Shown piece by piece: positions 44,964 through 52,989 of a stretch of 64,000 nt of DNA (position 1 is its first letter; each line of letters opens with the position of its first letter). The notes beneath the pieces are model-generated. The model saw only the letters and a list, made by a program, of their open reading frames with translations, was not told the origin of the DNA and ran no database searches. Where the stretch lies: contig NZ_CP089985.1 in assembly GCF_021390155.1 (NCBI RefSeq), positions 3,235,001-3,299,000 of the forward strand, in the 5' to 3' direction. The stretch comes from Pseudomonas sp. HN11. Its GTDB lineage: Bacteria > Pseudomonadota > Gammaproteobacteria > Pseudomonadales > Pseudomonadaceae. The position numbers were made by a program, and so were the translations under genes.

Positions 44964-45821
44964 ATGGATCGTTTGTCCACACTGTTGGTGCATTTCGGCA
45001 TCGGTGCCGATACCTTTCACAGCGGGCCCTTGCACGGCGCCCTCGATACTCACGAGCTGCAGCAACGCGGCCGGGTCTACCTGCTCAAGGAAGGCCAAGC
45101 CAGCCTGGAAATGCCCGACGGTACCCTGCGCGTCCCCGAGCCCAGCCTGGTCTTGGTGCCGCGCCCCCTGCCCCATCGGCTGGTGGCGACAAAAGCGGAC
45201 CGCGCCCAGGTGGTGGCGGCGTCGCTGCGCTTTGATGGGGGAATCGATAACCCGTTGTCCGTGGCGCTGACCGACACTATCGTGATGCCGCTCCAGCAAA
45301 TCCCGATGATCGCCGGCACGCTGGATTGGTTGTTCGACGAAGCCTTTGCCGAACACTGCGGGCGCGAGGCAGTAATGAACCGGCTGTTCGAGTTGATGGT
45401 GATTCAATTCCTGCGCCACATGATGGCCTATCACAGCATGACCACCGGCATGATGTCGGGCCTGGCGGATCTGCGCCTGGCGCGGGCTATGACCCTGTTG
45501 CACAACAATCCTGAACGCCCTTGGACGGTGCAGGAAATGGCGGTGGAGTCGAACATGTCCCGCGCCAGTTTTGCCGCGCACTTCCATAAAGTGGTCGGCC
45601 AGACACCGGCTGACTATGTGCTGAGCTGGCGCGTGAGCCTGGCGCAGAAACGCCTGCGTGAAGGTCGCCCCATCGCGTTGATTGCCGATGAAGTCGGCTA
45701 CGAAAGCCCCTCGGCGCTGGCCCGTGCGTTTCGGCGCAAGATCGGCACCAGCCCGCGTGAGTGGCTGCAGTTGCAGGTGCCGCTACGGGTCGAGCACGCC
45801 GCCGCTGTAGCTGTCGGATAG
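44964..45821 (+). CDS. AraC-family transcriptional regulator (cupin_6 type)
   Basis: 285 residues: an N-terminal cupin (GRVYLLKEGQASLEMPDG ... VLVPRPLPHRLV) and a C-terminal AraC double helix-turn-helix (WTVQEMAVESNMSRASFAAHFHKVVGQTP; ALIADEVGYESPSALARAFRRKIGTSPREW, in sections). It is divergent from the exported hydrolase and likely controls it. Its last 39 bases overlap the end of the convergent acylase-like gene on the other strand. Confidence 0.9.
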   Translation: MDRLSTLLVHFGIGADTFHSGPLHGALDTHELQQRGRVYLLKEGQASLEMPDGTLRVPEPSLVLVPRPLPHRLVATKADRAQVVAASLRFDGGIDNPLSVALTDTIVMPLQQIPMIAGTLDWLFDEAFAEHCGREAVMNRLFELMVIQFLRHMMAYHSMTTGMMSGLADLRLARAMTLLHNNPERPWTVQEMAVESNMSRASFAAHFHKVVGQTPADYVLSWRVSLAQKRLREGRPIALIADEVGYESPSALARAFRRKIGTSPREWLQLQVPLRVEHAAAVAVG

Positions 45822-46781
45822 GCGCGTACCGGTGAACTTGGCGACCACCGAGCCCTGCGCCACCAGGCGCTCACGGTGGCCGGTGACCATGCGCCCGGTC
45901 TGGGCGGCGTGCAGGGGCACTTCGGAGTTTGGGTCACCGGGGCGGCCGATGATGCGCGCGAAACGCTGGCCTTCCTCCACATAGTCGCCCAGGTTCTTCT
46001 CAAACACCAATACCCCGGCGCAGGGTGCGAGGATGGTTTCCATGCAGCCCATGTCGACCACATCGCCTTGCCATTGGGCAATGTCGGCCACCTCGTCGAT
46101 TACGCCGTTGATGCACAACCAGGCCCACAGCCCATCGCCATCCTGTTGCGCCAGGACATCGCTGACATCTGCTTGCCCACGCAACTCAATGGTTACCGCC
46201 AGTCGCGGCGAAGCGTGGTTGATGATGGTTTCTTCAAAGGAGCCATCGCCGCCTTCATCCCAGACGATCACCACGTCCACCTGCAAGGCCGCCGCCAGCG
46301 CGAGGCCTGGTTCAGGCCAGAAACGGCGGTGGATGTAGAGATAAGGCAACGCCTCGTCATCGGTGTGCAGGTCCAGCACCAGATCGGCATCGGCAGCCAA
46401 CTGCACCAGGCGTTTCTGCCATTGCGCCAGGTTGCTCGCCGGACGCCCCATGGCCAGGGAATGATCGAAGGCACGGTTGAAGTTTTGCCCGGTGGTTTCA
46501 TGAAAACGCCCAAGCAATTTGCCCTGGCGAAACTGGCCGATCCCAAACGGATTGGCCTGGGGCACCACGGTGACGCTGCCCTTGAGACGGCCCTGGTCCT
46601 GGCATGCCTGCAATCGCGGCAACAGCTGGTGCAACACCAGCATCCCGGCGATTTCATCGGCATGCACACCCGCTTGCAGGTGCACCTTCGGCCCGCTGCC
46701 GTCGCCGTCGAAACGCCAGGCCCCGATATGCAGCACATTGCCGGCGTCGCCGGTGACTTGCCACGAAAGGTCTTTTGCCAT
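45783..46781 (-). CDS. succinylglutamate desuccinylase/aspartoacylase family zinc hydrolase
   Basis: 332 residues from the ATG at 46781, which has GGAGGG upstream. The zinc site of the M14-like family is visible: QAGVHADEIAG (His and Glu) and LVLDLHTDDEALPY (second His); a C-terminal beta part (GDVVDMGCMETILAPCAGVLVFEK) resembles the biotinyl-like end of this family. These enzymes remove N-acyl groups from amino acids or related compounds. Divergent from the TetR gene with a perfect palindrome between, and next to an amino-acid ABC operon carrying a similar site, it probably deacylates an imported substrate. Confidence 0.87.
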   Translation of the reverse strand: MAKDLSWQVTGDAGNVLHIGAWRFDGDGSGPKVHLQAGVHADEIAGMLVLHQLLPRLQACQDQGRLKGSVTVVPQANPFGIGQFRQGKLLGRFHETTGQNFNRAFDHSLAMGRPASNLAQWQKRLVQLAADADLVLDLHTDDEALPYLYIHRRFWPEPGLALAAALQVDVVIVWDEGGDGSFEETIINHASPRLAVTIELRGQADVSDVLAQQDGDGLWAWLCINGVIDEVADIAQWQGDVVDMGCMETILAPCAGVLVFEKNLGDYVEEGQRFARIIGRPGDPNSEVPLHAAQTGRMVTGHRERLVAQGSVVAKFTGTRLSDSYSGGVLDP

Positions 46782-46816
46782 GCCTTGCCCTCCTCTGTTC
46801 AATTAATCGGTAGAGA

Positions 46817-46832
46817 TTGAACACGTGTTCAA
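46817..46832. promoter_or_regulatory. TetR operator, TTGAACACGTGTTCAA
   Basis: A perfect 16-base palindrome midway between the divergent acylase-like and TetR genes. The same TGAAC-N4-GTTCA arms recur at 52103-52116 before the aminotransferase/ABC operon. Binding by the adjacent TetR protein is inferred. Confidence 0.7.
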
Positions 46833-46871
46833 CTAACCTGAGCGCTTTGTTGTTTTATCAAAGGCCTGCCC

Positions 46872-47507
46872 ATGACCGTCGCCCCCCCCAAACCGCGCCG
46901 CGCCGACCCCGACGAACGCCGGGACCTTTTGATTGCCGCCACCCTCACCTGCCTGGCCCGTGATGGGCATGCCGGGATTTCCGTGCGGCGCATCGCGACC
47001 GAGGCCGGGGTATCGGTGGGATTGCTCAACCACCATTTCGGCAGCATCGATGCGCTGATCGCCGAGACCTACCACAAGCTCGCCAATGAGCTGACCACTG
47101 CCCTCTGGGCGCAAGTAGAACAGGCCGAAGGTCCCGCCGCGCGGCTGGACGCGTTTCTCAGCGCCTCGTTCTCGCCCCGGGTCATGGACCCCGATCTGCT
47201 CGGCGTGTGGGTGGTGTTCTGGAGTCTGATCCGCCATTCACCTCACGTGAACCAGTCTCACGAAAACAGCTATCACGCTTACCTCGCATTGATCCGACAA
47301 CTGCTGGACGATCTGGCCCGCAGTGAAAACCTGGTGATCCACGACAGCCATCTGGCCGCCATCGGCTTATCGGCGATGCTCGACGGACTCTGGCTCGAGG
47401 GGTGCCTCAACCCTGGCACCTTCAGCCCCGCCAACGGGCTGCACATCTGCCGCTGCTGGGTACAGGGGCTGCGTCACGGCGCATTCGGCGCCCACCACGT
47501 CTTGTGA
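46872..47507 (+). CDS. TetR-family regulator (BetI-like)
   Basis: 211 residues. The TetR helix-turn-helix is DERRDLLIAATLTCLARDGHAGISVRRIATEAGVSVGLLNHHFGSIDALIAETY (in sections); the C-terminal part LGVWVVFWSLIRHSP and MLDGLWLEGCLNPGTFSP matches BetI-type regulators of amine or choline metabolism. It probably represses itself, the acylase-like gene and the aminotransferase/ABC operon through the shared palindrome. The last 140 bases overlap, on the other strand, the tail of the decayed EamA gene. Confidence 0.9.
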   Translation: MTVAPPKPRRADPDERRDLLIAATLTCLARDGHAGISVRRIATEAGVSVGLLNHHFGSIDALIAETYHKLANELTTALWAQVEQAEGPAARLDAFLSASFSPRVMDPDLLGVWVVFWSLIRHSPHVNQSHENSYHAYLALIRQLLDDLARSENLVIHDSHLAAIGLSAMLDGLWLEGCLNPGTFSPANGLHICRCWVQGLRHGAFGAHHVL

Positions 47508-47741
47508 TACCGGGCGCCGTGCGCTGAGCATGGCGAGGGTGCCGCTGATAGCGATCAACACTGCGCCGATGATCAACGAGCCCTCCATCCGCGTGCCCCA
47601 CACCAGGCTGCGCCAGAACAGAATGGTGAACACCGAGTAATCCGCCACCAGCCACTTGACCACCGCGTCCTGCAGCGCCAGGAACAAGTAAGCCAGCGAG
47701 CACAGGGCAACCCCTTGCAGCGAGCGATCCGGTTTTTTCAT
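47367..47741 (-). pseudogene. EamA/DMT transporter with an internal deletion
   Basis: The frame starts at an ATG at 47741 overlapping the permease stop by four bases. Residues 1-49 are the start of an EamA transporter (LQGVALCSLAYLFLALQDAV ... FWRSLVWG), and residues 51-80 are its last helix (GSLIIGAVLIAISGTLAMLS). About 200 residues, eight membrane segments, are missing between them with the frame kept. Beyond residue 84 the frame runs into the complement of the TetR gene and is probably not original. A complete exporter would need about 290 residues, so this looks like a remnant. Read as a functional two-helix protein it would be unusual. Confidence 0.7.
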
Positions 47742-48436
47742 CCGGCCGATCTGCGCAGCGGCGTGCCGCGCCGCTCCGCGATGGCGTAGACACCTTCGAT
47801 CAGGAAGGTCAGGCACAGGTAGACACCGGCCACCAGCAGCAACGGTTGGTAGATCTGCAAGGTTTGCGCCCGCACCACATTGGCAGCGCCCAGCAGGTCG
47901 ACCACGGCGATGGTCGAAGCCAGCGCGGTGGATTTGAGCAACATCACTGTCTCCCCCGCCAATGTCGGTAACAACAGGCGCATCGCCCGTGGCAATCGCA
48001 CGCGCAGCAGTGCCTGACTGGGCGTCATGCCGAATGCCGACGCGGCTTCCATTTCGCCCTTGGGCACCGCCAGCAGGCCGCCGCGAATCACCTCGCCCAC
48101 ATAGGCACCGACCGACAACACCAGGGCAAACACGATGTACCAGTAGCCATCGCGCAGATACGGCCACAGGAGACTGCCGCGAATTATCGGGAACTGGGCG
48201 AACAGACTGCCCAGCCCATAGTAGAAAATGTAGATCTGGATCAGCAGCGGCGTACCGCGCACTACGCTGGTGTAAGCCAGCGCGCTACGGGCCAGCCACT
48301 TGCGCCGCGACAATCGCGCCAGCGCCACCAGCACCGCCAAGGCAAAACCCAGCACCGCCGAAATCACCAGCAACGACAAGGTGGTCTGCAATCCCTTGGC
48401 GATCAGCATGGCGTAATAGCTTATCCACTCAGGCAT
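47738..48436 (-). CDS. polar amino acid ABC transporter, permease 2
   Basis: 232 residues from the ATG at 48436 (GAGGGG upstream), seven bases after the previous stop. HisMQ-type permease: TTLSLLVISAVLGF, RGTPLLIQIYIFYYGLG and the cytoplasmic EAA loop GEMEAASAFGMTPSQALLRVRLPRA. It pairs with the permease at 48444-49148 to form the channel. Inner-membrane; solute probably a polar amino acid or opine-like compound. Confidence 0.9.
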   Translation of the reverse strand: MPEWISYYAMLIAKGLQTTLSLLVISAVLGFALAVLVALARLSRRKWLARSALAYTSVVRGTPLLIQIYIFYYGLGSLFAQFPIIRGSLLWPYLRDGYWYIVFALVLSVGAYVGEVIRGGLLAVPKGEMEAASAFGMTPSQALLRVRLPRAMRLLLPTLAGETVMLLKSTALASTIAVVDLLGAANVVRAQTLQIYQPLLLVAGVYLCLTFLIEGVYAIAERRGTPLRRSAG

Positions 48437-48443
48437 GCGCCCC

Positions 48444-49148
48444 TCACTCGACAACCGGCATCCAGCGACGGATACGTCGCTCCAGACGCCCGGACAGGTA
48501 GTTGGAAGCCAGCGTCACCAGGTAATACAAGGCGGCGGCCGTGAGGTAAAACAGCAGGTATTGACGGGTCGAGCCCGCCGCCTGCTTGGCTGTGTACAGC
48601 AACTCGTTGGTGCCGACCACGCTGATCAGGGCGCTGTCCTTGATCAAGTTGATCCACAAGTTGGACATGCCGGCCAACGCAAACGGCGCCATGATCGGCA
48701 AAGTCACCCGGCGAAACAGACCAAACCCACTCAAGCCAAACGCCCGGGCCGCTTCGATCTGGCCGTGGGGAATCGCCAGAATTGCCGCACGGAAGATCTC
48801 CGACGCGTAGGCGCCTTGGACCAGGCCCAACACCAGGATCGCCACGAGCGGGCCGCTGATATTCATCTGCTCGAAACCCATCCACAGCATCAGTGCATTG
48901 AGGCCCATGGAGCCTGCGTAATACAGCAGCAGGATCAGCAGCAATTCCGGCACAGCGCGAAACACCGTGGTGTAGCCACGCATCAGCAGCGCAATCGGCC
49001 GTGGCGCACTGAGCTTGGCGCAGGCCACCACCAGGCCGATCAACAAGCCCACCGCAAACGAGCCGGCGGAGATCTGCAGGGTCATCCATAACCCTTTGAG
49101 CAACGCATTGCCCCACCCTTGTTCGCCGAAGCTTAAGAGGTCGAACAT
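48444..49148 (-). CDS. polar amino acid ABC transporter, permease 1
   Basis: 234 residues, HisMQ-type: LLKGLWMTLQISAGSFAVGLLIG, FRAVPELLLILLLYYAG and the EAA loop HGQIEAARAFGLSGFGLFRRVTLP. Its start overlaps the stop of the binding-protein gene (TAATG), indicating coupled translation. Partner of the permease at 47738-48436. Confidence 0.9.
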   Translation of the reverse strand: MFDLLSFGEQGWGNALLKGLWMTLQISAGSFAVGLLIGLVVACAKLSAPRPIALLMRGYTTVFRAVPELLLILLLYYAGSMGLNALMLWMGFEQMNISGPLVAILVLGLVQGAYASEIFRAAILAIPHGQIEAARAFGLSGFGLFRRVTLPIMAPFALAGMSNLWINLIKDSALISVVGTNELLYTAKQAAGSTRQYLLFYLTAAALYYLVTLASNYLSGRLERRIRRWMPVVE

Positions 49149-50002
49149 TATTCGGTCTTCTGGGCGACTTGTTGATACGGGCTGTCACAGGTCTTGCTGA
49201 TAAACGCCGGGGTGTCGCCGCGCTTGCAGGGGCTGACCGACAGGCCGAAGTAGTGCTGCGACAGGTCGTCGTAATCCTTGCTCACCAGCAATTCGCCGAT
49301 GGCTTTATCCAGTCGAGCCTTGAGCGCAGTGTCTTCCTTGCGCAGACCGGCGCCGACGCCCCGGCCGATGATCGGGTCGTAAGGCACGCTGGCGATGTGG
49401 GCCAGGCCGCTGGCTTCCGGGGTCTTGACCATCATGGCGATGGCGGTGTCGTCGGCCATCATGTAGTCAATACGCCCGGCGATCAGGTCGGCGTTGGCCG
49501 ATTCCTGGGTGTCGTAGTACTTAAGGTCCGCGATGTTTTCGTAGTACTTCTTCAAGTAGTTGGCACTGACGGTGGAGATCTGTACGCCGATCAATTTGCC
49601 CTTGAGGCCCGCCGGGGAGATCTCGACTTCGCTGCCTTTGGGCCCCGCGACGCCTAACAGAGAGTCGTAGTAGGCGCGGCTGAAGGCGATCTGTTTTTCG
49701 CGCTCGTCGGTCACCGACATCGACGAGAAAATCACGTCGATCTTCTTTGCCAGCAACGAAGGAATGATGCCGTCCCACGCCACTTCCTTGATCTGGCACT
49801 CGGTTTTCATGCCTTCGCAGAGTTTGTGGATCAAGTCCACTTCAAAGCCGGACCACTGGCCGTTGCCGCCTTTAACGGTGAATGGCGGATAGGGTTCTGC
49901 GGCGACCGCAAACACGGTGGGCTTCTGCGCCGCCTGGGTAAAACCTGCGGCCAACATCAACACTGCACTGTTCAACCACGTTGCCATACGCTTGGATTTC
50001 AT
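49148..50002 (-). CDS. polar amino acid ABC transporter, substrate-binding protein
   Basis: 284 residues from the ATG at 50002. Signal peptide MKSKRMATWLNSAVLMLAAG ending TQA/AQK, then a family 3 solute-binding body: EPYPPFTVKGGNGQWSGFEVDL, VAWDGIIPSLLAKKIDVIFSSMSVTDER and an arginine-like ligand region. This family binds polar amino acids or opines. The two C-terminal cysteines (SPCKRG, KTCDSP) could form a disulfide. Ligand not predictable; the fused aminotransferase suggests an amino acid. Confidence 0.9.
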   Translation of the reverse strand: MKSKRMATWLNSAVLMLAAGFTQAAQKPTVFAVAAEPYPPFTVKGGNGQWSGFEVDLIHKLCEGMKTECQIKEVAWDGIIPSLLAKKIDVIFSSMSVTDEREKQIAFSRAYYDSLLGVAGPKGSEVEISPAGLKGKLIGVQISTVSANYLKKYYENIADLKYYDTQESANADLIAGRIDYMMADDTAIAMMVKTPEASGLAHIASVPYDPIIGRGVGAGLRKEDTALKARLDKAIGELLVSKDYDDLSQHYFGLSVSPCKRGDTPAFISKTCDSPYQQVAQKTE

Positions 50003-50027
50003 GATTTTGCCCCGTCTTTTTATGGAG

Positions 50028-52022
50028 TTAGCGAGTTTGATGCGCGTTGACGAACTGTCGGCAACGTTCACTGCGTGGGTCGATAAACACCGCATCCGGC
50101 GAGCCGGTTTCTTCGATCATGCCTTGGTGCAGAAACGCCACTTTCGACGACACATCCCGGGCGAACGCCATTTCATGGGTGACCAGGATCATGGTGCGGC
50201 CTTCCTCGGCCAGGGAGCGGATCACCCGCAGCACTTCACCCACCAGCTCCGGGTCGAGGGCCGAGGTGGGTTCGTCGAACAGCATGACTTTGGGGCGCAT
50301 GGCCAGCGCACGGGCAATTGCCACCCGCTGCTGCTGGCCACCGGACAGGAATGCCGGGTATTCGTTGCGCTTGGCGGCAAGGCCAACGCGATCGAGCAAG
50401 GCTTCGGCACGTTCGATGGCCTCGGCGCGGCTTTCGCGCAGGACCTGGGTGGGGGCTTCGATGAGGTTTTCCAGGACCGTACGGTGCGGCCACAGGTTGA
50501 AATTCTGGAACACCATGCCCAGGGTCGAGCGGATGCGTACCAGCTGTTTGGCGTCCGCCACCAGAGGAGCACCGGGGCGGTCGTAGTTGAGTTTAATGCT
50601 TTCCCCGTCCACATGAATGCTGCCCTGGTCCGGCACTTCGAGCATGTTAATGCAGCGCAGCAAGGTGCTTTTGCCGGAGCCGCTGGCACCGATCAGCGAG
50701 ATCACATCGCCTTCTTGGGCCGTGAGCGAAATGCCCTTGAGCACTTCGATATTGCCGAAGCGCTTGTGCAGGTCGATGACCTCGATCATTTTTTTGGCTT
50801 CGGCCGGCTGCACCACTTCGATCCTGGGTGCCGCTGCAATACGCGGCTCACTGGCCAGCTTGGCGACAAATTGCGCGATGCGTTGGCAGGCTTCGGCCAG
50901 GCGCTCCTCGCCCAAGGTGAAAGACAAGCGCACGAAACCCTGGGCCGGCTCGCCAAACGCGGCGGCATCGAGTACCGAAACACCGGCCTCACGGAACAAG
51001 CGCCAGGCAAAATCGAGGGAGCCCAGGCCGGTGTCGCGCACATCCACCAGCACAAACATCCCGGCTTGCGGCACCTGCACCTGGATGCCAGGGCACGCAC
51101 TGAGCGCCGCCACCACCAGGTCGCGCCGGCACCGATAAATCTCGCGCATGCCCTGGGTGACTTCGTCATGGGCCAACACGGCGGCGATGGCGGCTTCCAT
51201 TACAAAGCCTGGCAGCCCGTAGAGCATGCTCAGTACCAGGGTTTGCGCGTGGGCGACCATCTGCGGCGTGGCGATGATCCAGCCGATGCGCCAACCCGTC
51301 ATGGCGTGGGACTTGGACAAACTGCCAATCACCACGCAACGCTCGGCCATGCCCGGCAGCGCGGCGAGGCTGAGGTATTCGCCGTCAAATACCAGGCTTT
51401 CATAGACCTCATCCACCACCACCCACAGGTCATGGGCGATGGCCAGGTCGGCAATGGCTTGCAGCTCGTGCGTGTTGAGTACCACGCCGGTGGGGTTGTT
51501 CGGGTTGGAGAAGAAAATCGCCCGGGTGCGCGGTGTGATGGCAGCGGCGAGCAACTGCGCATCGAGGCGAAAGCCTGATTCCGGCGAACACGGTACCCGT
51601 ACCAGCGTCGCGCCGCTGGCCTTGAGCGTAGCTTCGTAGGTGACGTACATCGGGTCGAGCACCAGCACCTCATCACCGGCCTGCAACAGACACAGTGAGG
51701 TCACGAACAAAGCGTTCTGCGCGCCGGCCACGGTGATGACGTGTTCGGCAGTCAACGGACGGGCCAGGGTCTGGCTGTAGCGTGCGGCGATTGCATCCCG
51801 CAGTGCCGGGCGGCCAGGAATTTCGGTGTAATGGGTGTCGCCATCGCGCAAGGCCTGTATGGCGGCATCGGTGATAAAAGAGGGCGTGGCAAAATCCGGG
51901 TCGCCGACGCTGAGGATGATGATGTCTTCGCCCTGGCTTGCGGCATGAAACGCGGCGTGGTGGATGTCCCAGGCGGCTACGCCCTGCCCTGCAATTCGTT
52001 CGACGAAGGGGGAAAACCGCAT
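50028..52022 (-). CDS. fusion: class I aminotransferase + polar amino acid ABC ATPase
   Basis: 664 residues in one uninterrupted frame. Residues 1-390 are a class I/II aminotransferase: FSNPNNPTG (N176), VVVDEVYES (D204), the PLP lysine in GSLSKSHAMTG (K237) and the carboxylate arginine near R365. A linker 391-411 (SEPRIAAAPRIEVVQPAEAK) leads to a complete amino acid ABC ATPase: M412 (IEVIDLHKRFGN, the usual start of such proteins), GASGSGKST (445-453), LSGGQQQRVAIARAL and LFDEPTSALDP. The operon continues with the binding protein and two permeases. A bifunctional importer-plus-enzyme or later processing are both possible. The domains are certain, one polypeptide is likely. Confidence 0.88.
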   Translation of the reverse strand: MRFSPFVERIAGQGVAAWDIHHAAFHAASQGEDIIILSVGDPDFATPSFITDAAIQALRDGDTHYTEIPGRPALRDAIAARYSQTLARPLTAEHVITVAGAQNALFVTSLCLLQAGDEVLVLDPMYVTYEATLKASGATLVRVPCSPESGFRLDAQLLAAAITPRTRAIFFSNPNNPTGVVLNTHELQAIADLAIAHDLWVVVDEVYESLVFDGEYLSLAALPGMAERCVVIGSLSKSHAMTGWRIGWIIATPQMVAHAQTLVLSMLYGLPGFVMEAAIAAVLAHDEVTQGMREIYRCRRDLVVAALSACPGIQVQVPQAGMFVLVDVRDTGLGSLDFAWRLFREAGVSVLDAAAFGEPAQGFVRLSFTLGEERLAEACQRIAQFVAKLASEPRIAAAPRIEVVQPAEAKKMIEVIDLHKRFGNIEVLKGISLTAQEGDVISLIGASGSGKSTLLRCINMLEVPDQGSIHVDGESIKLNYDRPGAPLVADAKQLVRIRSTLGMVFQNFNLWPHRTVLENLIEAPTQVLRESRAEAIERAEALLDRVGLAAKRNEYPAFLSGGQQQRVAIARALAMRPKVMLFDEPTSALDPELVGEVLRVIRSLAEEGRTMILVTHEMAFARDVSSKVAFLHQGMIEETGSPDAVFIDPRSERCRQFVNAHQTR

Positions 52023-52056
52023 GCCAGAGCCTCTCGTTCAAGAAGAAACAGCGCGA

Positions 52057-52078
52057 ACCCGTTCAGGCACAAACGGGT
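52057..52078. promoter_or_regulatory. inverted repeat before the fused gene
   Basis: ACCCGTT and AACGGGT are perfect 7-base arms with an 8-base spacer, 35-56 bases before the fused gene's start. Candidate leader hairpin or operator. Confidence 0.35.
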
Positions 52079-52102
52079 GGATGCGGTCAACATAGTTCAA
52101 AC

Positions 52103-52116
52103 TGAACAGTCGTTCA
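52103..52116. promoter_or_regulatory. second copy of the TetR-type operator, TGAACAGTCGTTCA
   Basis: Arms TGAAC and GTTCA with a 4-base spacer match the palindrome at 46817-46832; extended by one base each side it keeps 11 of 12 consensus positions. A further half-site GTTCAA lies at 52095-52100. It is 81-94 bases before the start of the aminotransferase/ABC fusion. Confidence 0.6.
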
Positions 52117-52180
52117 ATGGGTAGATCTGGCCCTGTGTCGTTTATTGGCCAAAGAGGTCGTTGTGGTGATTGCGCGAGCT

Positions 52181-52930
52181 TTATAGCTGGCTCATCAGGT
52201 CGCAGCGATAGTCCTGCAACTCACCGGCCGAGCCGAGGTTTAACTCCCTCAGCATCACATGGGTGCTCAGCAGCACGAAATTCCCATCGGCGCGTGGGGT
52301 CATCAGCAGGCTGTACTGGCTCATGGAGTCACCCCGGGCGTCCACGTAATCACGCAACACCGCAAGCGGATCGTGCACCTCGGCATCGGCAGCCGACAGT
52401 ATCCGGGCGTTGTAGGTATGCCCCATCAGTTGCACTGGCAGTGTCCGCCACTGTTCATCCAGGGTTTGCTGATTGAGCGCAATGTAGACGTCCGGGCGCA
52501 GGCAGGCGATATGCACATGCAACTGGTTTTGCGAGCGGCCGTAGCGAGAGTTGATCGCTACCGAAATGAATTGATCGGCAATGGGTTTTTTCAGGCCGTC
52601 GGACAACACCCGGCGGTGCTGCCACGCCTGAGCGAAGTAATGCGGTAACAGCTGGCGGCCGAGGGCCACGTCTTCAATGCCGGTGACCTTGTCCGCAGGC
52701 ATGAGCAGGTCATGCAGCGGACCGTTGCGATCTTTGAACAGGACGTAGCCTCGGTCCAGGTCCACCGCCAGGCACGGGTCGGGCTTGTGCTGCTGTTGCT
52801 GATTGGGCACGCATTGCTGGCTGACGATGTGCCACAAGGCATCCGGGTTACCCCGCCATTTCCAGGCGCCCAGCACCACCAGCCCACAGAGCAAACCACC
52901 AGCGATCGTGAATACGGTACCGCGCTTCAT
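52181..52930 (-). CDS. cdh: CDP-diacylglycerol pyrophosphatase
   Basis: 249 residues, membrane-anchored by one N-terminal segment (VFTIAGGLLCGLVVLGAW). The HIT-like motif NQLHVHIACLRP and the early CLAVDLDRGYVLFKD match bacterial Cdh, which hydrolyses CDP-diacylglycerol to phosphatidate and CMP; length (about 250) agrees with E. coli Cdh. It faces the periplasm by topology. Single gene downstream of the aldo/keto reductase gene on the same strand. Confidence 0.88.
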   Translation of the reverse strand: MKRGTVFTIAGGLLCGLVVLGAWKWRGNPDALWHIVSQQCVPNQQQQHKPDPCLAVDLDRGYVLFKDRNGPLHDLLMPADKVTGIEDVALGRQLLPHYFAQAWQHRRVLSDGLKKPIADQFISVAINSRYGRSQNQLHVHIACLRPDVYIALNQQTLDEQWRTLPVQLMGHTYNARILSAADAEVHDPLAVLRDYVDARGDSMSQYSLLMTPRADGNFVLLSTHVMLRELNLGSAGELQDYRCDLMSQL

Positions 52931-52989
52931 GCAAAAACCTCGTAGTACAGGGATGTTGTTTTGTTGCGGGCGACATCCCTGTCGCAGGG

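Noticed and set aside
49917..51578. 553-codon plus-strand frame opposite the fused gene
   Set aside because: Antisense shadow; the minus strand is a fully motif-bearing enzyme.
50028..52022. Fusion explained by a sequencing frameshift or missed stop
   Set aside because: The frame is continuous and the linker is in normal codon usage; no frame change is needed at the joint.
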